DNA of 40,175 nucleotides, from positions 1 to 40,175 of the forward strand of contig NZ_MPJW01000200.1 in NCBI RefSeq assembly GCF_001945525.1. Direction: 5' to 3'. Below are positions 1-6,350 of this stretch, in pieces. Position 1 is the first letter of the stretch; each line of letters starts with the position of its first letter. Position numbers and translations under genes: made by a program. The DNA is from Ileibacterium valens (GTDB taxonomy: Bacteria > Bacillota_I > Bacilli_A > Erysipelotrichales > Erysipelotrichaceae). The notes beneath the pieces are model-generated. The model ran no database searches, had not been told where the DNA came from, and saw only the letters and a program-made list of their open reading frames with translations.

Positions 1-288
1 ACGGATCGTTCGGTCGCTGTCAGTGATTTCAATCACCGGCTTTGGACTCTCGTCTGATCCTTCCAAATCCAGGAAGACCGTCCTGTCAATTTCTACGAAT
101 TCAAGAGCCGCTGAAGCAGGCGATACGGCGGCAGCTTTTCTGCGCCAGTACTGGAAGGTGGATAAAGCCAGGCCGTTTTGGACGCAGAAGCCAGCCTGAG
201 TCAGACCTGACACCTGATATTGATCAACCAGGTTCATCCACTGTTCCTGATTCAGTTCACGGGATTTGGAAAACAGATAATTATGCAT
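1..288 (-). CDS. IS66-type accessory protein TnpA-like, partial (runs off the left edge)
   Basis: The minus frame is open for 96 codons from an ATG at 288-286 to the window edge. A GGAGG SD lies just upstream (about 291-297). The N-terminal half reads as a small helix-turn-helix of the kind found in IS66 accessory proteins: a W-x4-D-x-Y-x-x-SGLTQAGFC stretch, then QNGLALSTFQYWRRK (residues about 37-51). The family pattern is a short transposase-associated protein with an SGLSQ..FC....S...YW+R core, encoded ahead of TnpB and the DDE transposase TnpC. Its exact role is poorly defined in the family. The C-terminal end is cut by the window edge, so I cannot tell whether the element is whole. Confidence 0.7.
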   Translation of the reverse strand, partial: MHNYLFSKSRELNQEQWMNLVDQYQVSGLTQAGFCVQNGLALSTFQYWRRKAAAVSPASAALEFVEIDRTVFLDLEGSDESPKPVIEITDSDRTIR

Positions 289-370
289 AAAATCCTCCAG
301 TTCTAGTCGAATACAGAATATCGACTGGAACCGGAGGATCTAAGCCCATGCAAATTTCAAAAGGTTACGT
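1..370 (-). mobile_element. Edge of an IS66-like insertion sequence
   Basis: The accessory-type ORF at 1-288 (minus) marks an IS66-family element that continues beyond the left edge. Between that ORF and the end of rqcH lies an imperfect inverted repeat (about 297-334). A GTAAC-type end may lie near 365 on the minus strand, since many IS66 elements begin with GTAA; this is only a guess. If right, the element sits within about 15 bp of the rqcH stop codon, a harmless intergenic site. The rest of the element (TnpB, TnpC) is not in the window. Confidence 0.45.
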
Positions 371-378
371 TTTAAGAA

Positions 379-2022
379 TCAGCTGCGATCTGATTTCTTT
401 TGAGAAATCAGACTTTCAATTTTTTGAGCATCCGGGTCAATAAAAATAGTCCTGTAGCGTTTCATCGTAATGAATCCAACCTTAGCTCCTGGGACTTTTC
501 TCAATTGAGAAACCTGAGTATAGTCGACGGGAACACTCGATGAATTTCTTCCTTTTGAAAACCAGGCAGCTAATTGAGCACACAGCCGTATCTGTTCTTC
601 AGTCGCTTCATCTGTTTTTAAAATCACATACGCACCATGATAGTCTTTGACATGAAACCACAGGTCCTGCTTATTTGCGATTTTACTGAGAATGTACTGA
701 TTCTGAAGATTGTTCTTTCCTACGATTATTTCACAATCATCCATTGATAGATTCAGGATATTGGGCGCCTTTTGCTTTTTCCTTCTCAGATTGTTCTTTT
801 TTGTCATGAGAACACGGTTTCTGATCAATTCTTCGCGAATTTCCAGAGCGTCATCCACACCAGCAACCTGCAGCTGTTCGGCCATCTGTTCAAAATAAGC
901 CAATTCTTTTCGAGCCTGTTCAATCTGTTCTTTGAGAATAGTCTCTCCCCGTTTGAGCTTATGGTATTTTTTGTAAAACAGATTGGCATTGTCCTTGAGA
1001 TCATAGCGCATATCCAGCTCGATGCGAACGACTTTATCATCTTCAAAGGATTGAACCTCTATGACTTTATCTTTTTTGAGCTGCCCCATCCAGGCAAAGA
1101 TCAAATCGCCGTATTCACGATATTTGTCATAATCTTTCGATTCTTCCAGCGAAGCTTCCAGTTTTGGAATCTTTTTCTTCAGCTTTTTGATCTCCCGGTC
1201 TACGGCTTTAAAAACATCTCCGCACTGTTCCTGAATGCGGATTTTCTTTTCATCTTTTCCATAAAGAGAATTCAAACCTTCCATTAATGGATAAATTTTA
1301 GGAGTTTGATTCAAATGTCTGATGGGGATCAGATGAAACTCTTTTTCATAAACGTAAAGATGATCAGAACTGAGAAGCTCAGAAGTGATTTCTTCAAAAG
1401 ATTCGCCATGATGAATCCGGTACAGATATTCCTTTGATAAAAGTGGAGAAAATCCCTCAACCTGTTTTACCAGAGAGCTCTCCAGATCCAGACCATCAAC
1501 AGATAGAGGGGACATTTTCTGCTGAGGAGCTGGCAAAGTATATTTAGCCCCAGGATGAAGAAGCCGTTTGGAGTTTTCAAAAACAGGAATTCTCTTCAGA
1601 CAGTCAATGATGGTGGATGAATGATGGTCTACCAGAACCAGGTTGGAATATTTTCCCATCAGTTCAGCATAAAGGTCATATTCGATAGGATCTCCCAGTT
1701 CGTTATGTCCCAGAATTGCAAACTTCAGAATTCGGTCAAAGCCGATCTGAGATATTCCGGTTATGATGCCCTGTGAAATATATTTTCGTAAAAGCATGAC
1801 GAAATTGGTTGGAGTCTGCAGAAAGTCTCTGGCTTCCTTTGCCAGATAAATTCGGTTTGTATTGGAATGGGTATTGATGACTAATTTTGCGGCAAAACCC
1901 TTCTTATGAGCCGAGATCAGGACTTCCTCTTCGGAAAGAGACTGAATCCGGGAGATCTTGCATCCCTTCATCTCCTGAAGTGCCGAATTTATTCCGGCTA
2001 TCAAAAGTCCATCAAGAGCCAT
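379..2022 (-). CDS. rqcH: RqcH / NFACT family ribosome quality control protein (Rqc2 homologue)
   Basis: RqcH binds obstructed 50S subunits carrying peptidyl-tRNA and recruits tRNA-Ala to add C-terminal alanine tails that mark the stalled peptide for degradation. It is the bacterial Rqc2/NEMF homologue and was formerly called fibronectin-binding protein or YloA. Visible features: an NFACT-N start (MALDGLLIAGI), the conserved GFDRIL containing the DR pair, LMGKYSNLVLVD, a central charged coiled-coil (about residues 270-420), and a C-terminal NFACT-R domain with LWFHVKDYHGAYVIL. I start at 2022, not at the longer frame start 2085, because AGGAAGGTG lies just upstream and the family begins with MALDG. 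Length is 547 aa, close to the usual 550-570. Proximity to gmk matches the Bacillus yloA-gmk region. No strong terminator lies before the IS66 edge. Confidence 0.93.
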   Translation of the reverse strand: MALDGLLIAGINSALQEMKGCKISRIQSLSEEEVLISAHKKGFAAKLVINTHSNTNRIYLAKEARDFLQTPTNFVMLLRKYISQGIITGISQIGFDRILKFAILGHNELGDPIEYDLYAELMGKYSNLVLVDHHSSTIIDCLKRIPVFENSKRLLHPGAKYTLPAPQQKMSPLSVDGLDLESSLVKQVEGFSPLLSKEYLYRIHHGESFEEITSELLSSDHLYVYEKEFHLIPIRHLNQTPKIYPLMEGLNSLYGKDEKKIRIQEQCGDVFKAVDREIKKLKKKIPKLEASLEESKDYDKYREYGDLIFAWMGQLKKDKVIEVQSFEDDKVVRIELDMRYDLKDNANLFYKKYHKLKRGETILKEQIEQARKELAYFEQMAEQLQVAGVDDALEIREELIRNRVLMTKKNNLRRKKQKAPNILNLSMDDCEIIVGKNNLQNQYILSKIANKQDLWFHVKDYHGAYVILKTDEATEEQIRLCAQLAAWFSKGRNSSSVPVDYTQVSQLRKVPGAKVGFITMKRYRTIFIDPDAQKIESLISQKKSDRS

Positions 2023-2496
2023 GGTATTCACCTTCCTAACTAAAATGTGATAAATGCAATTAAACAAAATAAATAAAATAAACAAGAATCATACGGCAGG
2101 ACAGTAAAAGCGGCAATCCAATCATAGCGGCAAAACACATATACCACAGCTGATTACGATTGAGTCTTATTTGAAATATGAGTTTTTTTTCAAACTCTTT
2201 TATTTCATAGGTTGAAAAGTGCAAGGCCGCTTTGTAGCTATAAAGCATTTTTTATTAGCTTGTCGATTATCTGCTTGCAATTTGACAGTTTATGGTTAAA
2301 CAATAATAAATATATTGTTCTGGTCAGCCGGATTGATTCAGTTGAATGAGAATCAATTGAACTGGATCCCAGCAGGTAATTGCACAGGCATCCATCGGGC
2401 TTACACCATCATAGCATGAACTTTAACGCTAAAATCCTGACAGAATGATTCATTGGCAATCGGTTTTCTGTCAATACAAAGGAAAGTGAGAAATTT
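2023..2496. other. Divergent intergenic region between rqcH and gmk
   Basis: No convincing gene. A 62-codon minus frame (2248-2060) has no SD and overlaps the rqcH leader. On the plus strand there is a candidate promoter, TTGACA at 2282-2287, a 16-bp spacer and TAATAA at 2304-2309. It would give gmk a leader of about 180 nt. The leader holds a 7-bp inverted repeat TTGATTC / GAATCAA (2333-2339 and 2350-2356) inside a longer imperfect palindrome reaching about 2368. Confidence 0.5.
2282..2309 (+). promoter_or_regulatory. Candidate sigma-A promoter for gmk
   Basis: TTGACA (2282-2287), 16-bp spacer, TAATAA (2304-2309), in an AT-rich stretch. The -35 is perfect; the -10 is fair. The distance to the gmk start (about 180 nt) is long, so a nearer promoter is possible. 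Confidence 0.4.
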
Positions 2497-3075
2497 ATGA
2501 CAAATCAGGAATCAAATGAAAAGGGAAAGCTTTTTGTACTAAGCGGTCCTTCTGGAGTGGGAAAGGGAACGGTTTGCAAGGGGCTTGATCTGAATGCTCT
2601 GAATACTCAAATTTCGATTTCTATGACCACAAGAAGGCCAAGAGAAGGAGAAATTGACGGAGTTTCGTACTATTTTGTTTCCAGAGACACGTTCGAAAAA
2701 GCCATTGAAAATCATGAGCTGCTTGAGTATGACGAACACTTTGGAAACTACTATGGAACTCCTAAGGCTCCAGTCAAAAAGCTTTTAGATCAGGGTGTCA
2801 ATGTTCTTCTTGAAATCGAAACCAACGGAGCCAAACAGGTTATGAGCAACTTGCCGCAGACTGTATCCATTTTTATGGCTCCGCCTTCTGAAGAAGAACT
2901 CAAAAAAAGAATCATCGGCCGGGATTCTGAACAGGATGAGGAAATTCGTGATCGCCTGAAAAAAGCGAAAGATGAAATGAAAGAGATGAAATCCTACAAG
3001 TATGTGGTCGTCAACGATCAAATTGAACAGGCGATTTCAGAAGTCAGTCATATTATGGACGGAACGTTTGAATAA
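2497..3075 (+). CDS. gmk: Guanylate kinase
   Basis: Phosphorylates GMP (and dGMP) to GDP with ATP, an essential cytosolic step in purine nucleotide synthesis. The P-loop GPSGVGKGT lies near residues 17-25. It is followed by the GMP-binding region SMTTRRPREGEIDGVSYYFV, which holds the conserved TTR-P--GE-dG--Y pattern, and by FLEYDEHFGNYYGTP-like and IETNGAKQV segments (here LLEYDEHFGNYYGT and LEIETNGAKQV). Length 192 aa is slightly short of the usual ~205, with nothing essential missing. The start is the ATG after GGAAAGTGAG. It is followed by a perfect hairpin (3203-3232), so it is probably transcribed apart from rimP. Confidence 0.96.
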   Translation: MTNQESNEKGKLFVLSGPSGVGKGTVCKGLDLNALNTQISISMTTRRPREGEIDGVSYYFVSRDTFEKAIENHELLEYDEHFGNYYGTPKAPVKKLLDQGVNVLLEIETNGAKQVMSNLPQTVSIFMAPPSEEELKKRIIGRDSEQDEEIRDRLKKAKDEMKEMKSYKYVVVNDQIEQAISEVSHIMDGTFE

Positions 3076-3202
3076 GCTTTCAGAATCTAAAAAAACGCTG
3101 TTACCGAGCAGGAATTTTGCATTTCTCGACCGTCAGAATCCCTGCTTATTCCAATGGCTTGAGCAATTTGGGGCATAGTGGTATCATTCAATCGATAAAA
3201 AC

Positions 3203-3240
3203 CTTTGGGGAGTGGATATCCACTCCCCAAAGATTTTATT
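3203..3240 (+). terminator. Perfect 30-bp palindrome, probable terminator/attenuator between gmk and rimP
   Basis: The sequence 3203-3232 is a perfect dyad with 15-bp half-sites: CTTTGGGGAGTGGAT and its exact complement. It is followed by ATTTTATTTAG. The transcript would form a very stable hairpin (about 13 bp with a 4-nt loop) followed by a U-rich tail. It may end gmk transcription, act as an attenuator in the rimP-nusA leader, or both. A weaker stem lies at about 3106-3149 (AGCAGGAATT with AATCCCTGCT). Confidence 0.65.
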
Positions 3241-3262
3241 TAGTACCTTAAACAATAAGGAA

Positions 3263-3346
3263 ATGCCGGTCATTTTGATGGCTGAAGCAAGAAAGGAGAC
3301 GCTGTCGGGATTTATTTTCCGACCGACAAACGAATGGACAATTTGA
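3263..3346 (+). CDS. Possible 27-codon leader ORF overlapping the rimP start
   Basis: ATG at 3263 (second in-frame ATG at 3278) opens a frame ending in TGA at 3344-3346, 13 nt inside rimP and in another frame. The peptide starts MPVILMAEARKE. Its own SD is poor (AAGGA sits only about 2-3 nt before the first ATG). It is listed because rimP lacks an SD next to its ATG, so coupling from this frame is one way rimP could be translated. It may equally be chance. Confidence 0.2.
   Translation: MPVILMAEARKETLSGFIFRPTNEWTI
3295..3336 (+). promoter_or_regulatory. Unusual rimP ribosome binding region: remote SD with bridging hairpin
   Basis: The only good SD before rimP is GGAG at 3295-3298, 35 nt ahead of the ATG at 3334. 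Between them TGTCGG (3303-3308) can pair with CCGACA (3323-3328), leaving a 14-nt loop. Folding this hairpin leaves 4 + 5 unpaired nucleotides between SD and ATG, a normal effective spacing. Alternatives are an ATT start at 3310, 11 nt after the SD and in frame, or coupling to the leader ORF. Confidence 0.45.
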
Positions 3347-3792
3347 AAACTTGGCTGATCCCGCTCCTGCAGGAAATGGGCTGCCGGTTGTACGAGGTCG
3401 AATGGGACACTTCCATGAAACCTCCTGTGCTGAGAATCAGTATTGAGAAAAACGATGGAACGATCGATCTGGACACCTGTAGTGCAGTCAGCGACAGAAT
3501 CAGCACTCATCTCGATGAAACCGATGAGATTCCGGGTGAATATATGCTCGAAGTCTGCTCCCCTGGTGCTGAAAGGGAACTGCGAAACGATGAAGAAATT
3601 GCTGCAGCCCTGGGTAAATATGTTTATGTAAAACTAAAAAAACCTGAAAAGGGAAGAGCTGATTATATAGGTGATCTGAGCCGTGTCGATAACGATTCAG
3701 TCGTTATTTCCTACTTTGATAAGGGAAGACCGAAGAAAGCTGAGATTTCCAAAGACAACATTGCTCTGATCATGACAGCAGTCAAAATGTGA
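3334..3792 (+). CDS. rimP: Ribosome maturation factor RimP
   Basis: RimP assists maturation of the 30S subunit. The N-terminal alpha/beta domain shows the family pattern: MDNLKTWLIPLLQEMGCRLYEVEWD, then LRISIEKNDGTIDLDTCSAVSDRIS (DG-I-l--C---s--i), then EIPGEYMLEVCSPGAERELR (Y-LEVSSPG--R-L). A small SH3-like C-terminal domain follows (about residues 88-152). Length 152 aa is typical. It is the first gene of the conserved rimP-nusA-rnpM-ylxQ-infB-rbfA operon and ends 12 nt before nusA. The ATG at 3334 fits the family N-terminus, though its SD is remote. Confidence 0.94.
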   Translation: MDNLKTWLIPLLQEMGCRLYEVEWDTSMKPPVLRISIEKNDGTIDLDTCSAVSDRISTHLDETDEIPGEYMLEVCSPGAERELRNDEEIAAALGKYVYVKLKKPEKGRADYIGDLSRVDNDSVVISYFDKGRPKKAEISKDNIALIMTAVKM

Positions 3793-3804
3793 AGGTGATT
3801 TTAT

Positions 3805-5502
3805 ATGCCAGGAAAATCAAAATCAAAAAAGAAAACTGAACAGCAGGAATTTGCTTTCTTGAACATTGCCGAAAGCCGCAATCTTCCAAAAGATGTTGTT
3901 GAAGAAGCACTTTCCGAAGCCATGGAAAAAGCGTACCAGAAACAGTCTGGATTAAAGGACCTTAAAGTCCGCACTGAAATCAACAACGGGAATATGAAAG
4001 TTTTCCGTCAGCGTGAAACGGTTGAAAATGTTGATGATGAAGAATTTGAAATCAGTCTCGAGGATGCAAAAAAGGTTAAACCGGATGCAGAAATTGGGGA
4101 TCTCATTGACGAAGAAGTATCCTTAAACAATTTCGATCGAGCAGCTATCACTCTCGCCAAAAGTGTGATTAAAACAAAAATCCGTGAAGCTGAAAAAGCT
4201 GTGATTTATGAGAAGTATGTCGACCAGGTGGGAGAAATGGTCGAAGGAATTGTTGAATCCGCCGAAGATCGTTTTATTTTAGTCCTGCTTGGAGCCGATA
4301 AGGAAGGCAAACATCAAAACGGAAGCACCTTGGCCATGATGAAAAAGAATGACCAGATTCCAACTGAACATTACTTTGATGGCGAACATATTAAAGTAGT
4401 GATCACTGATGTAAACAAGGAAAGCAAGGGAGCTCAGATTCTTGTATCCCGGGCTGATCCCGTTTTTATCAAACGACTGTTTGAAAAAGAAGTTCCTGAA
4501 ATTTATAACGGAACCATTGAAATCAAAGCCATTGCCCGTGATCCGGGAATGCGGGCCAAGATCGCGGTTTATTCCCACAATGAAAATATCGACCCAATCG
4601 GAGCCTGCATTGGTCCAAAAGGAAGCCGTGTACAGGCAATCATTCAGGAACTGAATGGGGAAAAGATTGATATCTTTGAATGGTCTGATGATATCCAGCA
4701 GCTTGTAGCCAACGCCCTTTCACCAGCAGCTGGTGTTGTTGTCATTCCTAAGGATGGGCCTAGAGGCGGATTGATTGCTGTGGTACCAGACAATCAGCTT
4801 TCCTTGGCTATTGGTAAAAAAGGTCAGAATGCCCGTCTTGCTGTAAAACTGACAAACCACCGTATTGATATCAAATCTCAGTCAGAAATGAAGGAACTTG
4901 GTATCGACTATCAGGCAATTGCAGATGAAATGCATGCTGAATACGAAGCCAGGAAAGCGGCTGAACGTGCTTATAAGCAGCAGCAGAGAATTGACGAACT
5001 GCGTGCCGAAAGTCCAGATGCCATCGATATTGATTCTGTAGACTTTACCTACGATGACGATGACTACGTTCCAGAATCTCGAAAAGAAGCTGAACAGATT
5101 CCATCTGCTGCTCCGAACGCAAATCAAGAAGCCCCTGCAGAAAATGAAAAAGATGTTGAAGAGATGGAAGAAGCGGCTCGGATTGCCAAGGAAAAACGTA
5201 AATCCTTGGCTGAACGTCGGGAACAGAGTTACACATCCAAATTCGAATCTGCAGCTGAAGCTGCTCCAGCGCAGCCATCCAGCAAGAAAAATGATCATAA
5301 ACACAGCTATAAAAACGAAAAGCAGGAAGAACGTAAACCGGTGCTTAAGAAAAAACCAGCTTACACTGCCATGCAGCCTATTTATACTGAAGACGAACTT
5401 GCAGAGATTGAAGAGAATGAACTCGAAGAAGAACTCTCTGCAAGCTGGAATGAGGATGTTGATTACGAAGAATATGATGAATATTATGATGATGAATATT
5501 AG
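3805..5502 (+). CDS. nusA: Transcription elongation/termination factor NusA with a long acidic tail
   Basis: NusA binds RNA polymerase and nascent RNA and modulates pausing, intrinsic termination and antitermination. Domain order: polymerase-binding N-terminal domain (about 1-130, with NLPKDVVEEALSEAMEKAY), S1 domain (about 135-205), and KH1/KH2 (about 210-360) with ARDPGMRAKIAVYS, DPIGACIGPKGSRVQAI and LSLAIGKKGQNARLA. Bacillus NusA ends near residue 370, whereas this one runs to 565 aa. The extra ~195 residues are low-complexity: a helical basic/acidic stretch, an E/D-rich region, a Lys-rich patch, and a final segment of almost only E, D and Y (about 530-565). SD AAGGTGAT lies just before the ATG. 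The tail resembles a disordered acidic arm, not a duplicated AR domain. Confidence 0.95.
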   Translation: MPGKSKSKKKTEQQEFAFLNIAESRNLPKDVVEEALSEAMEKAYQKQSGLKDLKVRTEINNGNMKVFRQRETVENVDDEEFEISLEDAKKVKPDAEIGDLIDEEVSLNNFDRAAITLAKSVIKTKIREAEKAVIYEKYVDQVGEMVEGIVESAEDRFILVLLGADKEGKHQNGSTLAMMKKNDQIPTEHYFDGEHIKVVITDVNKESKGAQILVSRADPVFIKRLFEKEVPEIYNGTIEIKAIARDPGMRAKIAVYSHNENIDPIGACIGPKGSRVQAIIQELNGEKIDIFEWSDDIQQLVANALSPAAGVVVIPKDGPRGGLIAVVPDNQLSLAIGKKGQNARLAVKLTNHRIDIKSQSEMKELGIDYQAIADEMHAEYEARKAAERAYKQQQRIDELRAESPDAIDIDSVDFTYDDDDYVPESRKEAEQIPSAAPNANQEAPAENEKDVEEMEEAARIAKEKRKSLAERREQSYTSKFESAAEAAPAQPSSKKNDHKHSYKNEKQEERKPVLKKKPAYTAMQPIYTEDELAEIEENELEEELSASWNEDVDYEEYDEYYDDEY

Positions 5503-5549
5503 AGCGATCTGATCTTCTGAATCGATTATTCTGAAATATTTGAATCTTT

Positions 5550-5588
5550 GAATTCCTGTAATGAACAGGTTGTCCTTTGCAGGAATTC
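5550..5588 (+). promoter_or_regulatory. Stem-loop between nusA and rnpM
   Basis: GAATTCCTG (5550-5558) pairs exactly with CAGGAATTC (5580-5588) around a 21-nt loop. No U-tract follows (TTTGATG), so it looks more like a pause or processing hairpin within the operon than a terminator. The 150-nt gap 5503-5654 holds no gene. Confidence 0.35.
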
Positions 5589-5654
5589 TTTGATGTCCCA
5601 TTCTTCAATTCGCATTGACCAATTTGCCTGAATCTTTAATTGAAGGAGCGGAAA

Positions 5655-5924
5655 ATGCCAGCAGTAAGAAAAATACCGATGCGCAAGTGCGTCGTAACTC
5701 AGGACCGTTTTCCAAAAAAAGAACTGATCCGGGTTGTTCGCACGCCTGAAAACACAGTGTGCGTAGATCTGAGTGGTAAGAAAAACGGTCATGGAGCCTA
5801 TATTCAGAAATCGCTTGAAACGCTTTCCAAAGCCAGGAAATCCAAAGCTTTAGCCAGAGCGCTTGAATGCGAGATTCCTGAAGAGGTTTATGAAGAACTT
5901 GAGAGACTGATCCATGCAGGATAA
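5655..5924 (+). CDS. rnpM: RNase P modulator RnpM (YlxR family)
   Basis: A small basic protein, 89 aa. In B. subtilis RnpM (YlxR) binds the RNase P RNA and lowers its activity. Visible family pattern: MPAVRKIPMRKCVVTQDRF, KKELIRVVRT and VDLSGKKNGHGAYI (family G-GR/HGAY). I chose the ATG at 5655, not the frame's TTG at 5640, because AAGGAG (5643-5648) then sits 6 nt upstream and the TTG would overlap the SD. It overlaps the next gene by 11 nt, which suggests translational coupling. Confidence 0.9.
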   Translation: MPAVRKIPMRKCVVTQDRFPKKELIRVVRTPENTVCVDLSGKKNGHGAYIQKSLETLSKARKSKALARALECEIPEEVYEELERLIHAG

Positions 5925-6258
5925 AGTAGTCAATTCAATCCAGATGGCAATTCGGGCTGGAAAAACCATTCGTGGTGAAGGACTGATTCCTTCAATCATT
6001 AATGGAAGCTCGAAGCTGGTGATTTATACCAGCACAATTGGGAACAATTCGAAAAAGAAAATTCTCAATAAATCGAAAACAGCAGGAATTCCTGCATTCG
6101 AACTGGATGAGCTTCGTTTTAATTCGATTTCCAATAAGGCAGCCAGTGCCTATGGAATTACCGATCAGGGGTTTGCCGCATCTCTGATTGAAAAATTGAC
6201 TTCAGATAAGTCAACTTCGGCCGATTTTAATCTGTCGGCTGATACTGAAAAGAAATGA
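5914..6258 (+). CDS. ylxQ: YlxQ, L7Ae/L30e-family RNA-binding protein
   Basis: 114 aa with the L7Ae/L30e layout: an N-terminal helix with MAIRAGKTIRGEG, LVIYTSTIGNNSKKKILN near the centre (family L-i-A-DAS-NT-kK), then GIPAFELDELRFNSISNKAASAYGITDQGFAASLIE (i-t--dLG-AiGk---vv-aI-D--fA--i). YlxQ belongs to the kink-turn-binding ribosomal protein superfamily; its exact target is not settled. It starts 11 nt inside rnpM. The C-terminal ~20 residues are Ser/Thr-rich and not conserved. Possible regulatory hairpins lie between its stop codon and infB. Confidence 0.85.
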   Translation: MQDKVVNSIQMAIRAGKTIRGEGLIPSIINGSSKLVIYTSTIGNNSKKKILNKSKTAGIPAFELDELRFNSISNKAASAYGITDQGFAASLIEKLTSDKSTSADFNLSADTEKK

Positions 6259-6331
6259 ACCGCCTGATAACAGACTGAACCAGGAATTTCCTGATTCAGT
6301 CTTCGTGCGGTTGAATCAGGAAATCCTGATT
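6258..6331 (+). promoter_or_regulatory. Competing stem-loops upstream of infB (candidate attenuator or translational switch)
   Basis: Fold A has two hairpins. The first is a nested one: AACCGC/GCGGTT (6258-6263 with 6307-6312), GACTGAA/TTCAGTC (6273-6279 with 6295-6301) and CAGGA/TCCTG inside. The second is AATCAGGA/TCCTGATT (6314-6321 with 6324-6331). Fold B pairs CAGGAATTTCCTGATTCA (6281-6298) with TGAATCAGGAAATCCTG (6312-6328): 17 bp with one bulged A. A and B exclude each other. The infB SD (AAGGA, 6339-6343) follows directly. Confidence 0.45.
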
Positions 6332-6350
6332 GGAAGTTAAGGATGGTGAA

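Noticed and set aside
42-290. 82-codon plus frame at the left edge
   Set aside because: The opposite strand encodes an IS66-type protein with SD and motif; the plus frame has neither.
772-1287. 171-codon plus frame inside rqcH
   Set aside because: Shadow of the coiled-coil coding strand of rqcH; Phe-rich and without an SD.
2060-2248. 62-codon minus frame upstream of rqcH with a hydrophobic end
   Set aside because: No SD, overlaps the rqcH leader, composition fits AT-rich non-coding DNA.
4882-5601. 239-codon minus frame opposite the end of nusA
   Set aside because: It is the complement of the E/D-rich nusA tail, which gives a Phe/Ile-rich frame without stops. No SD and no motif.
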